A stretch of 64,000 nucleotides of DNA. Source: Typhlomys cinereus (taxonomy: Eukaryota; Chordata; Mammalia; Rodentia; Platacanthomyidae). The stretch's first letter is position 1. Every line of letters starts with the position of its first letter. Where the stretch lies: positions 1,309,953 to 1,373,952 of the forward strand of contig JALPQD010000115.1 of NCBI GenBank assembly GCA_023101885.1, given 5' to 3'. The position numbers and the translations under genes were made by a program. Shown here piece by piece: positions 43,560-54,030 of this stretch. The notes under the pieces were generated by a model that made no database searches, was not told the origin of the DNA, and worked only from the letters and a program-made list of their open reading frames with translations.

Positions 43560-44170
43560 CTTTTTTGCCCATTTTATTGATGAATTTCACTCTTTCACAA
43601 TTTCATGCATGTATACAATACATTGATATCCTCCACATTCCACATTCATGATCTTTTGTTTATTCTGTGTGCTACTGAGTTAAACCAGGTCTTTGTGTGT
43701 TCCTGGGATTGGAATTATCTCCTGGAGCCAAACAGTCTCCCCCATGGACTTACTACTAGATACTTCTGTTCGCTCTTCAAGCCTGTTGATTGTCTATTGT
43801 TTATCAGTATTTTGTAGGTTTCTCCTCAATTCATCCTGACCAAGAACCAGGTAGGTCTATTGCAGGCGTGGTGTAGGCTCGTGAGAGCCCTGGCTGTGAC
43901 AAGTTTTTGAAAGACGGCATTTCATAATCCTTTTCCCTGCCTTCTGGATTTTACATCTTCTCTGACCCCTCTTTTTTTAGAGATCTCCAGGCTTTGGCAA
44001 CAATATATGTGCCATTCTGAAAACTGAACCCTTAACCTTCACTTGTTCTTCGCATCATTTGCAAGCATGGTTCTCTGCACTCATCTCTAGTCATGGCGAT
44101 GAGAGGGTTCTATGCTTAAGGTTGATGGCAGTGTCGGTGTACTTTCTGCCCACTCTTCTTTGATGTTCTT
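43560..44170 (-). mobile_element. Old Lx-like L1 3' UTR, antisense
   Basis: 'ttttattgatgaatttcact' with 'catgcatgtatacaatacat', followed by 'ttttgaaagacggcatttca' and 'gccttctggattttacatct', follows the antisense order of old rodent L1 3' UTRs. It is diverged and its right end is uncertain. Confidence 0.5.
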
Positions 44171-44895
44171 TAATCTTGGAAGGAGAGAGTTAGATATTCA
44201 ACCTGGGACAGTCTTCCACAGTCATTGATTTTTTGCCTACCACCATCTTTTGTGAAATTAGAAGCAAGGCCTACACTAATCTTTGGGTTTCAAGAAAAGT
44301 AAGAGGGCAAATTGATACTGTATTCTTTTAGCAAAACAATAGTTATAGTTCTCCCCTTTGACCTATGATCTCCCCATAAATGGGTTCTTAACGTAGTTCA
44401 CCCCAGGGATGAGTGTTCTCCTACATGGTGGGTATTGAGTCCAAATGTAAAGCAGTTAGCTACATTCATGCCACTGTTGCACTGATGAGAACATCTTTCT
44501 AGGCTGGTTCTTGCTGTAGTCAACCTTGCCATTCGGAATAAAAATACTAACAAAACATTCTGTGTAGCATTTCGTTTAGTGACTCTTCAGGAAGTGAATT
44601 TGTCTACAAATTTGGAGTTTCCATTTGTGTCTGGATAAGATTGTTGATGATTTTTGCTCCCCCAGCAACTTGAATAGCAACTTTTTGTACTGTGAAAGCT
44701 ACTCAATGGGGAGGAAATTTTCAGACAAGTTCTGCCTTAATTTTTCTATGTCCCATGTCCAATATGTGTGATGTCTTCAACAATGAAGTCTTCCCATCAC
44801 ATTCTGGTCAGCTCCCTTAAAATATTACAGAGCTAGTGAGGTACATATGATCATCATTAGCAGAAGTATTGTGTGGTACATGACTAAACTTCATC

Positions 44896-44897
<2 letters not shown>
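44171..44897. other. Anonymous sequence with one member of a direct repeat
   Basis: 44517-44559 recurs at 45290-45332 (see findings). The rest is unassigned, possibly more of the old L1. Confidence 0.45.
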
Positions 44898-44944
<47 letters not shown>

Positions 44945-45148
44945 TCAGAGGGCACAATGTGTCCCTGTGGAAGACTAAGGGTGACTTCAGGAATCATCTT
45001 GAATTGCTTTGACCTCCTTTTTGCTAAAAGCCATAGGTGTAGGCCACTTCTCTTTGCACCTGGCATTTTTACATGGAACCCGGGATCCAAACTCAGGACC
45101 TTCTGCTTTCAAGGCAGAGTCTTAACTCCTGAGCCATCTCTTCAGCCC
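44898..45148 (-). mobile_element. Type II SINE, antisense, with (GT)n
   Basis: A 22-unit GT run at 44899-44943 is followed by the antisense type II module ('gggtgacttcaggaatcatc'), body ('tttttacatggaacccggga') and head ('ctcctgagccatctcttcag'). Confidence 0.85.
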
Positions 45149-45449
45149 ATGACCATGCATCTAAAGAGATGTTTCTAAATGTGTCATCATCTGTAAAATG
45201 CACTGCAGCTACTCTGACATCACAGAGACCTTCCACGGCCCTGTCCAGTCACCTTTCCAGGCTTCTCTCCAAACTTTTATCCTTGTCACTAGTCAACCTT
45301 GCCATTCTGAATAAAAATACTAACCAGACATTTTTGGTTGACAATTTATTAAATATACTACACTGATACTTCATTCTGTAAGTTTTTTTTTTTCAAATTG
45401 CTCACACATGGACTTGGTAAAAACATACTTCATAGAAAATCATCTGCTT
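45149..45449. other. Anonymous sequence with the second member of a direct repeat
   Basis: Contains 45290-45332. Nothing else recognised. Confidence 0.45.
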
Positions 45450-45517
45450 AGTTTTGCACAGCAGCAGTATTGTAGCCAATGAGGTTTATCCAAGGTGCAA
45501 CTATTGCTAATTGAAAA
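45450..45517 (+). pseudogene. Truncated U4 snRNA pseudogene
   Basis: These 68 bases match the 5' half of spliceosomal U4 RNA with a few substitutions. 'gtagccaatgaggtttatcc' is identical to the U4 stem I/5' stem-loop region, and the sequence goes on to 'ctattgctaattgaaaa', the part that pairs with U6. The match stops there; the 3' half of U4 (Sm site and terminal stem) is absent. Imperfect 11-bp duplications (gaaaatcatct at 45435-45445, gaaaattatct at 45513-45523) flank or overlap the copy, which fits reverse transcription and insertion. I see no snRNA-type promoter upstream, so it should be inert. Confidence 0.9.
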
Positions 45518-45588
45518 TTATCTACAAAACTAAAATGAAAATAAGAATATATATTACACACAGAGAAATAGAACTGTTAGGAGTCTTC
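45518..45588. other. Short spacer
   Basis: Nothing recognised. Confidence 0.3.
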
Positions 45589-45605
45589 AAATTTTACAAG
45601 TGATC

Positions 45606-45833
45606 TGGGAGCTGGAGAGGTGGCTCAGGGATTAAGCCTCTGCCATGCAGGCGGAAGGTCCTGAGTTCGGATCCTAGACCCCACGTATAGACGCCGGCAG
45701 AAGCAGGGGCAGCCTGTGTTTCCGGTCCTGGTAAGGCGGAGCATGTGAATCCCGGGGCAGAGTAAACAAGAAGGAGGTGGAGGCGTCCATGGTGGTTCCC
45801 TAGTTCGCCCGTGGTTCTACACACACACACATA

Positions 45834-45871
<38 letters not shown>

Positions 45872-45933
45872 TACACGCACATACATACGCAAACACACAC
45901 AATTGAATAAATAATATAAATAAATAAATAAAT
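45606..45933 (+). mobile_element. Young type I SINE
   Basis: 'agctggagaggtggctcagg' head, 'cctgagttcggatcctag', 'gtatagacgccggcagaag', and 'ggaggcgtccatggtggtt' module, then (CA)n (45829-45867) and repeated 'aaat' tail. The 17-bp duplication (one mismatch) at 45589-45605 and 45934-45950 ends in 'tttacaagtgatc'. Confidence 0.9.
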
Positions 45934-46029
45934 AAAATTTACAAGTGATCATAAAGTACTATGAGGTGGTTTCGCTTTTCTTAAATCGAGCACCAGACCC
46001 GGTTTTCAGAACTACTGTGGAAATGTAGA

Positions 46030-46249
46030 TATGTGGAAAGATGGTTCAGGTGTTGAGACTCTGTCTTGAAAGCAGAAGTTCAGATTCCAGGTTTCACATT
46101 AAAAAATGCCAGAAAGAAATGGCGGAGGCCTACATTTCTGGCCCTGGTGGGCAGAGACTGGGAAATTCTAGAGCAAAGCAAGAAGGAGGTAAAAGCCATT
46201 GAGAATGATTCCCAAAGTCATCCTTGGGCCTCCACAGGGACACACAGTG

Positions 46250-46297
<48 letters not shown>

Positions 46298-46308
46298 AAA
46301 TAAAACTT
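46030..46308 (+). mobile_element. Type II SINE, diverged
   Basis: 'ggaaagatggttcaggtgtt' head, 'ctggtgggcagagactggga', 'gattcccaaagtcatcctt', then (CA)n at 46256-46294 and a 'taaataaaac' tail. Confidence 0.8.
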
Positions 46309-47000
46309 TTAAAAAAAAAGTTGAAGCTGTTTAGCAGAGTCTGGGAGTAGGAGGAAACATTGTTTTTCTTTAACAGATAGTTTTCTATTTCATTCTTTAT
46401 GAACTGTCTTTCACTCTGAAGAATTAATTGTGCAGGCTGATAAGGCCAAGAAAAAAATTAATTTCTTTAAAAAAAAATAAACCCAGAACCCAAGTAAGCC
46501 TATTTACAAAACATGCAACAAGAGAATGTTAGGCAATGTGGCTGCAGAAGTACCTTAGAAGAATACAGCTGAGTAACAGAATACACCTTCACTTCCACAA
46601 ATGTAGATCCTCTCCCTACTTTCTGGATGAAACACATTTTCAGGGCATAGACTCTAAATAGCATACAATGCAGAGACAGAAACGAAGAAGTTTGCTAATC
46701 CTTTATATTTCCAGCTGTTGAGACAATAAATTTGAATGCTGAGGTGACCTCTAGTGTCGAAACCAGAGCCAGCTATTAAGTAGCCAGAAGACTACAGTGA
46801 TGAAGTACATGACTATCTCCCTTTTAGCTTGCTCTTTGTTCTTCTCTTCCAAAGTTGCAGACGTCTATTGAGTTTGATGATCTGCTGTCTTAATGAACCT
46901 GTATCTACAATGGTCACATCATCTGATTGCTCCTTCTTTAGGAAGTGGAGACTCACTGAAGGAGGTGTGCCCCTGAGAAGTAGGACTTGAAGTGTACAGC

Positions 47001-47003
<3 letters not shown>
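46309..47003. other. Anonymous sequence
   Basis: Nothing recognised. Confidence 0.5.

Positions 47004-47082
<79 letters not shown>
47004..47082. repeat. (CT)n(GT)n compound microsatellite
   Basis: About 45 bp of CT followed by about 34 bp of GT. Confidence 0.97.
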
Positions 47083-47083
<1 letters not shown>

Positions 47084-47089
47084 TCGATT

Positions 47090-47245
47090 GCTGATCCAAT
47101 GTGTGTCTTTCTTCCTTGCCTCAGTGCCTTTCTGAGATGACAGAGTCAACCCCTCTAGAACCATAAGTGGAAATAATAATCCCTTAATTTGTTTGGGTCT
47201 GAGATTTTTAATCACAGAAACTGAAGAATAACTGGAACAAGTCCC
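47090..47245 (+). mobile_element. 3' tail of an R-like repeat
   Basis: 'accataagtggaaataataa', 'atttgtttgggtctgagatt' and 'agaaactgaagaataactgg' resemble the terminal part of repeat R-type elements. Confidence 0.4.
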
Positions 47246-47739
47246 TAACATACTCAGCATCGAAAGAACGAAATTGTTTATCCTTAGAGGTATGAGCAGT
47301 AATCTGTGTTATAGAAATTTACACGATGGTTAATAGGTAATGTTACATATTTGAGACAATATGAGAAGATAAAGTTAACTTATTTTTAAAAACTCAGGAG
47401 GCAACTTCAACTTCATGTTCCCTAAACTTCCACCACCCTCTTATAGCCCAGAGGTGGAAGGCACTATCAAGTCCTATATTAGAAGAAGCATTTATCCCTA
47501 TGGTTCTAAGCGGCTACAGCCAAAGCTTCAGAACAACCATCCTTATTGAACACCTGCTAGTTCATTAACTCTCCCATTTCTATAGTAGCAAGTGATTTCC
47601 TCTGGCCCTTGATAGGACCATTGCCAGCATGGGACAGAGGTGGCTACGGTGACCCCGATAGTACAACGTTGGCCTTGTGGTCATAGCAATGAAATAAGCA
47701 ATAATTATGTAATACTAGATATATGGTCATAGTGGAAGA
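47246..47739. other. Anonymous sequence
   Basis: Nothing recognised. Confidence 0.4.
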
Positions 47740-48020
47740 GAGGGTCTTGGTATCCTACCCAGGAACTCCAGCATTCTAATGCACCTTGTCCCCATTTGCA
47801 CATGGTCTCGTGGAACGCTGGTGTATATAAGAGACAGAAGGCTATCTAGGGGGTTACTCCATCCATACAGCTTTTCTCAAGTCCATCATACATGGTGGAG
47901 TGGTAGCTCAGCTGTCTTTGAGTCACCCATAGTCCTGTAAATAATCCCACACCTAAGATCCTGTAAGTCTGATAAACTCATTAGTACATCAGACTTACCT
48001 AGAATGGAGATGCTTCTTTG
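47740..48020 (+). repeat. LTR-like segment (tentative)
   Basis: A TATA-like 'gtgtatataagagacag' (47821-47837) is followed about 110 bp later by 'ctgtaaataatcccacacc' and 'ctgtaagtctgataaactca', an arrangement reminiscent of the U3-R-U5 of an old rodent LTR. No TG...CA ends or target duplication could be fixed. Confidence 0.3.
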
Positions 48021-49394
48021 GTCTGTTAATAGTGCTCTAATTGAGCATGAATAGATGGTTGTCCATATTTCCCCAGGAAAAAACAATGTAATACTTAGAG
48101 GAACAAAGGATGTATCCACTTGATTTATACTTATTACAGGGAATCATAGACTCTACAAGATCAGTAAGTATTGTGAATCTTGTCTGTGATTCCTGGAACA
48201 TGGTGCTCCAACATGTGTGCTCTGCTGAAGCAAAGGAATGACTGAAACAAATAACTGGTAAGTGCAAAGCTGGAATCCTAGTCTGGCTGCTCTGATCCCA
48301 TAATGACAAACTCACCACGAGGATGAGAGGGTGGCCGAGCTCTGCTTTGTCCAATTTCTCTATCCTCTTTCTAAGTATTTCAATAAAGACTGGAAAAAGA
48401 AATCTGGCTACAATCTTATAATATGACAGGGAGAAAATTTTAAAAAATATTTTATGAAGTCTTATAAATATATAGCAACTACAAAACAATTAGCAGTAGT
48501 CCCTAAGATCAACACATAAGGTCTGTTTTTACTTGTTACGTTCCGGGTGTTGAGTGTGCGTGCTGTTTTAAGATTAAGGGAATAAATGGGTGAAGTAGCC
48601 TCATTTCATTTTTATCATTTTTTTACCATCCCATCTGTGCAGTGATGGGAATGGAGTGGAAGCAACTCTCCCGTGGCCTCCAGAGAGGTTGTTATCAGCT
48701 CACAGAGACCTGCATATGTCAGAGAGATTTACTTCAAACACCTCTTGTGGGAAAAATTACATTAACTAAATGAGGTGAATTAGGTCTAGGTTTAGGCACT
48801 ACCTATTAAACAAAATCTATTACACTGTCAAGGACACTAAATTGAATAATCCAACATTTTAAGTGTGAGAAGGTAATGTTGATAGAAGTAAGCACCTTCC
48901 TCATTTGTCACCTGAAAGACAAAGATACAAAATTGTCTAAACCATTAGCCAGTTAATAGCTTCAAATGCTTTATTCTGGTAGTCATAAATTGGTTAAATT
49001 ATAAAATCACAGTTAGTAATAATTATCTGTGCAAATAGATGCAGACATTCCAAGAAATAGACAGCTGGGCTCAGCAATCCGTCAGCCAGTGGAGTCAATC
49101 TGAATAATGACAGACCCGCAGGTTTCACAGCACTCTCATAGAGCATCCTAAGCCATCAGAGGCTAGTTTGAGATTATGAACAAAAGGAAATCACAAGATC
49201 CTGTCCCAAATCTGTATCCACTTAAAACCAAATGCACAAAATCCTATGAAAATTATTTTTCCATGTTAAAATTAACAAGAATAAACTTCAACTCCTCACT
49301 TGTTTTTGTAAAGACTATGTATCTACAAATTCAATAAATAATATTTTAACTTGGCCCAAAGTAGCTGATTCCTGGATTGCATAATAGTTTAGTG
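48021..49394. other. About 1.4 kb of anonymous sequence
   Basis: A minus-strand open frame of 150 codons (48037-48489) has no recognisable motif, no coding neighbours and an A/T-driven composition; I do not call it a gene. Nothing else recognised. Confidence 0.5.
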
Positions 49395-49998
49395 GGATTT
49401 GTTTTAAGAACTCCCATACTGCTTTCTATAATGGCTACACCAATACAACTTAGCTATCTCATTTTTGAGTCCGTATTGAAAGATAATGGAAGGTACCACG
49501 ATGTAATCCTGTATGCATTGTAGCATTTTTCATAATAGCCAAGAAATGGAGGGGAAAGTAAGTGTTCATGAACAGGGGGATAAAGAAAATATGCACACAT
49601 ATCACATATATACATACCCTCACAATTACAGTATGTGTGTGTGCATGTGTGTGTACAGAGGACCTTGAATTTTATATATACTATATATATTATAAGCTAT
49701 GTACTATTCACTGGAATAGGTTGCACCACATATATACTGTGTTGAATATTATTTAACCATATAAAGGAAGCCCTGCCATTTGCAACATATGGATGAAATT
49801 TGAGGGTATTATTGTGTATGTGAAAAGTTGGAAACAGAAAAACACTTCATGATCTCACATGTATATAGAACTGCAAAAGTCAAACTCCTCGGAATGGCAA
49901 GAGTAAAATAAGGGCTCCAAAAGTTGTGGATAGAAAAAAAAAAAAATAGGAGATGCTGGTCACAGAATGCAAACTTTCAGTTGCAAAAGGAGTGACTC
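49395..49998 (+). mobile_element. Ancient L1 3' part (L1M-type)
   Basis: 'ggaagccctgccatttgcaa', 'tggatgaaatttgagggtat', 'cacttcatgatctcacatgt' and 'gagatgctggtcacagaatg' with 'caaactttcagttgcaaa' are the ORF2 end and 3' UTR of an old mammalian L1 in sense. The first ~50 bp ('ccatactgctttctataatg') reads as antisense ORF2, hinting at an old inversion. A (GT)n stretch and an A/T palindrome lie within it. Confidence 0.65.
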
Positions 49999-50002
49999 TC
50001 CT

Positions 50003-50340
50003 GAATCTGTTACAGTTACTCTCTTCTGCTGCCATGATAAATACTCTGACCCTAGCAACCTGAGGGAGGAAGGTTTTATTCTTTGGCTTCCCAAGGTAGT
50101 CCATTGTGGTGTGGAACACATCGTGGAAGGTAAAAGAGGCAGGTTCGTAGCACAGCAGCTGTCAGCATGCAGAGAGTGAGAAGAAGGAAGTAGAACCAGG
50201 TTATCCAGCATCAGTGGCCGCCCCCATGGTATACTTCCTTCAGTAAGACTCTACCTTGTAAAGTTTCCATAACCTTCCCAAACAGCACCACTGCTGGAGA
50301 CCAAGAGTTCAAGACACATCGAGTTTGAATTTTAGGTCAG
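50003..50340 (-). mobile_element. R-like/Lx-like repeat, antisense, inserted in the ancient L1
   Basis: 'ctcttctgctgccatgataa', 'ggaggaaggttttattcttt', 'gccatgg'-type and 'ccataaccttcccaaacagc' blocks follow a common antisense rodent repeat order. It lies at or near the end of the L1 relic. Confidence 0.5.
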
Positions 50341-51074
50341 ACCACTTTACTTCTCAATGAAATAGTTTGTAATAAAAACAAAATTAAAAGGAAAGAATAG
50401 ATTCATAATACATGTTTCTTTGAATCATTACTTCTAGGTTCTCCTTTCAGGGTCAGCCATCTTTATCCTTTTTTTAACACAACATTTATCCAGGTCAAAT
50501 TTGAGTAGCAGTTGCTCAATAAACCATTGTTAAAAGAACAGATGTGTCCGTGGATGCTGAATGAGCAATTTTCCAACATTCCAGCCTTTCTATTCTTATC
50601 TTACCACAAACTTAGTGAATCCATCCTCCTCTAACCATCACTTCATGCATTAGCCTCATCCCCAGATCTACCAAGCCTGCATTAATTGGTTTAACTATGA
50701 GATGCCATCTTGTTGTAGCTGACAGTACTTGGCCACCTTTGCATATGTTGGCCTTTCTTGGATATGAGCTATCACTATATACTTTGTTCCTGAGACCGTA
50801 GGTTATTCCAACATATTGGAACACATACTACAGGCCATCTCTCAGCACATTCATTCTTACAGCAAACAAAGAGGTCCTGGAAAAATTACCTAGAAACATG
50901 TTAACGCTTGATTAATAAAGTGACCTTGGTGTGGCCAAAGTTTGGTTAGTGATAAGCATCCATCCATGTGCTTATCAAATTTTAAGAAGTATAAGAATTG
51001 ACTAAGAGTCTGAGACTCTGTATTTCTGTCAAGTTTCTTTCTATAAATGTTTGGCTTATTCATTCAGTTGAGTC
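50341..51074. other. Anonymous sequence
   Basis: A short perfect hairpin (8-bp arms, 'gataagca' and 'tgcttatc') lies at 50951-50976. Nothing else recognised. Confidence 0.5.
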
Positions 51075-51235
51075 TGCTGGAGGGGGAGGGGAGAGCACAT
51101 GCCTCACACAGCACACATGTAGAAGTGAAGGTACGACTTTTAGAAATCAGGTCTCCCTTCCTCCCATGTGGAATGGAACTCAGATTACCAAATTTGCACA
51201 CAAGTGCCTTTATCTGATAAACTATCTCAGCAGCA
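51075..51235 (-). mobile_element. B3-like SINE, antisense
   Basis: 'cttcctcccatgtggaatgg', 'aactcagattaccaaatttg' and 'gataaactatctcagcagca' give the B3-like order in antisense. Confidence 0.6.
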
Positions 51236-51299
51236 TTCTAGCAAGTTTTTATGTTATGATAGTGATGAGCCAGGGACCACTCTGAGAACTAAGACTATA

Positions 51300-51500
51300 G
51301 AGCCAGGGTAGCTCACCCTGAAGGCAGGATGGAATCATCTGGCATGTTTTTTAAAAAAATAGAAATATCCAAGACCAGCTCCAAAGATTCTTATTTTGTT
51401 GGCCTGGACTGAAATCTAGACATCAAAAGTTGTAACAATTTTCCTTAAAAATAATCCTCTGTGCACCCACTACTGAGAACAGCATCTGTAGGCCACTGCT
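51300..51500 (+). mobile_element. MER5-like hAT relic
   Basis: 'ggatggaatcatctggcatg', 'accagctccaaagattctta' and 'aatctagacatcaaaagttg' are a degenerate MER5-type arrangement. Confidence 0.4.
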
Positions 51501-52320
51501 TTCCAATCTCTCTTTGTCCTTCCCATTGTTTGCTCCTTAGTGAACTTTTGTGCACATATTTAACATCACATATATACAATTTAAGCATGTGATATATACC
51601 TGTGACTTAAACATAAAAAGAGAACATTTTACGTCCCAGAGACCAATTTTCTTCCTCTTGGGGCAAAATCACCCACACAGAGAACATGTCTTTAGACTAT
51701 GGCTAATGACCTGATTTTACCCAAGCATCCACGTGGTCAAAATGTAAGAAATCCCTCAATACAGGCAGTAGGTCTCAGCCATAGAGCCAGTCTTGAGAGA
51801 TGGCAGGAGATCAGAAGCCTTGCATGATTGGCTGAAGCCACAGAAAGCAGTGTCTGCCCTGTTCACGCCACACAAGTGAGCGTCTGCCAGTGTACCCCTC
51901 CTTAAGCTTGCAAAGGAAGCTTGCCTTTGCATTTGCCAGGTGACATCTTCCTGGAGACAGATGAGCTCTCCATCATAGCTGGAAGCAGAAGGATGTCAAC
52001 CTATGACATTTTCCAACTCCATGGGAAAAACGTAAGAGCCTACGTTTGGGGAAGTGGCCATTGCATTCAGAACTCTGCAGCTGTGGCTGCTATGTTGATA
52101 AGAATTCCAGAGGAAGCAGGGGGAAAACGTGGAAAATGAATGTGTCAGAAAAACAGTAAGCCTCTTGTATGAGACAGTCCATAAATATACCCCACTGCTT
52201 TTTCCTAAAAATCCTTAAATCTGCCACAGCCACCTGGCAACCAGTGGAGCATCTTAAGACAGAGGGGAAAGTCAGAGAGATGGACTAAACACACAGCAAG
52301 CCAGAGATTGGAAAGAAAAG
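51501..52320. other. Anonymous sequence
   Basis: A 72-codon open frame at 51921-52139 starts in reasonable composition but has no family signature or splice context I can defend. Otherwise nothing recognised. Confidence 0.45.
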
Positions 52321-53460
52321 TAATGAGTCATCGGTAGGCTCATGAGCCCTGATGAAGACATCGCGTGCAAAGCCTATGGATGGACTTCACAAGCTTAGTT
52401 ATAGAGGGGGGAGAGATTCTTAGCGCAGGGGCCACGCATCAATCTCTGAAACTACTGATTCGGCAGATCAGGAAGGTTTGGGGTGAGAGAACTTAGATTG
52501 GCTGGGGGCGATAAGGATGTGGGTGGGCTTCTCAGTTTCCAGCGAACATGCAAACGGACACAATGTGGTTTTGTTGGGCTCACATACTGAGTTTTGCATC
52601 TTGGGTCGGAGAACATTTTTTACCACAAGCATCTTTACTTTCACAGAAATTCTCCTTAGTCTTGAACTTGTGAGCCTCTACCACCGGAGGAATGCTCAGA
52701 CATTAAGAGGGGTCGGCTAATGCCTGCATGTTTCCGCTTATGGGAAGAGCCTCTGGAGAAACTCTCCCAAGCACTTTTCCAAGCTGCGCTCCCGAGATGT
52801 AAAAACCCCCATCAGACAAAGGATGGTGTCCTGCACGTGACGTTCCACTAGGTGGCGCCCAACACATGAGCCCCAGTACTCTGGCTCTAGCTGGAACCTT
52901 CCAACCCCCAGGCCAGGAGAGAGGAGAAAGGCAAGCTGGGAGAAAGGGGAAGACAGATAGTCCCCTTCCCTACCCCAGACTAATGCCTTATCTCATCAGA
53001 GACGAGCGTCTCCTTCTCTCTGGGGCAAAACACAATGTGTCACAAAATACTGCAGAGTGGAGGGAAGGAACACGGAGTTGAAGTTTGGCACCTGCCTTTA
53101 TTTAGGAAATGCTCTGAATCTAAACTGAGGAGCCCAAACCCCCTCCAAAACCACCACGTACGGGCTGTGCCTCGCTCCCAGGCATGCGAAGGAAACTTTG
53201 GTGTGAGCCCATTATCTGACTCACCGACAGTTCCGAGCTACTCCTCAGCCCTGCCTTTCCCTCCCCTGCAGGTGCACGTTTAAAGGAACTCTGCCTGTGG
53301 AAGCCCACCGCACCGCGTTATTTTTCAAAAAGGAAAAAGGGAAGTCCAGAATAATGTGATAAAGCCAAAAGCGCACGCACTTGGGTCTTCTCACTGGGTC
53401 ACAGTTGACCAACAATAGATTCGCACGTTGCACCAGTTTTACTGTCTCAAATCCACCAAG
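52321..53460. promoter_or_regulatory. CpG-enriched, largely repeat-free candidate regulatory region
   Basis: I count about 35 CpG dinucleotides by eye in this 1.14-kb block, clearly denser than the A/T-rich, CpG-poor DNA elsewhere, where CpGs cluster mostly in young SINEs. I recognise no transposon in it. It carries a full-core CTCF match at 52845-52859 next to a 'cacgtgacg' E-box/CRE-like word at 52834-52842. Short open frames on both strands have no family signature. It could be an enhancer, insulator or an unannotated promoter/first exon; the sequence alone does not decide. Confidence 0.4.
52845..52859 (+). promoter_or_regulatory. CTCF core motif, full match
   Basis: ccactaggtggcgcc matches CCASYAGRKGGCRS at all 14 positions. 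It sits outside recognised transposons in the CpG-enriched block. Confidence 0.65.
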
Positions 53461-53555
53461 TATTCAGATACTGGCTTCGCTTGGTATTCATGGCCTCTGG
53501 CAAGCGTAGTCTCTTTAATTCCAAACTTTCTTAGGGGGTAGAGTCGTATATAGGT
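53461..53555. other. Short spacer
   Basis: Nothing recognised. Confidence 0.3.
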
Positions 53556-53603
53556 GTGAGTGAGTGAGTGAGTGAGTGAGTGTGTGTGTGTGTGTGTGTG
53601 TGT
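53556..53603. repeat. (GTGA)n(GT)n compound microsatellite
   Basis: Six GTGA units followed by about 12 GT units. Confidence 0.95.
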
Positions 53604-53689
53604 ACATCCACAAACAGCATGAATGTGTAGATGCCAGAGACTGAGACTTGTTATTTTCCTCTGCTGCTCTCTGCTCTCCACATTATTAT

Positions 53690-53913
53690 TTTTTTTTTTG
53701 AGACAGTTTCTCTCACTGAACCTGGAGTTCACGAATTGGACAAGACTAGCCAGACAGCAAGCTCCAAGGATCCTCCTGTCCCTGCCTCCCTCGAGCCAGG
53801 TGCCATGCCACCACACTTGGCTTTTTACTAGCATGGGTGTTGGGAGTCTGAACTGAGTTCCTCAGTGCTTATACAGCAAGCACTTTCCCAACTGAGCCAT
53901 CTCCCCGGTCTCC
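53690..53913 (-). mobile_element. B4-like SINE, antisense
   Basis: A B1-like half ('tttgagacagtttctctcac', 'ggatcctcctgtccctgcct') is joined to a tRNA-like head ('ccaactgagccatctccccg'). Confidence 0.8.
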
Positions 53914-53958
53914 AATTGAACTTCTAATTATAATTCCTAAATCATATATTGTGCTTCA

Positions 53959-53960
<2 letters not shown>

Positions 53961-54008
<48 letters not shown>

Positions 54009-54030
54009 TATGTGTATGTGTGTGTACATG
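53961..54030. repeat. (GT)n microsatellite
   Basis: A GT run interrupted by TATG words toward its end. Confidence 0.95.

Noticed and set aside
48037..48489. 150-codon minus-strand open frame, the longest or near-longest in the window
   Set aside because: No domain or family signature, no neighbouring coding sequence; chance is more likely. A protein search against rodent proteomes would settle it.
50951..50976. 8-bp-arm hairpin
   Set aside because: Arms this short are expected by chance in 64 kb and nothing around it suggests a function.
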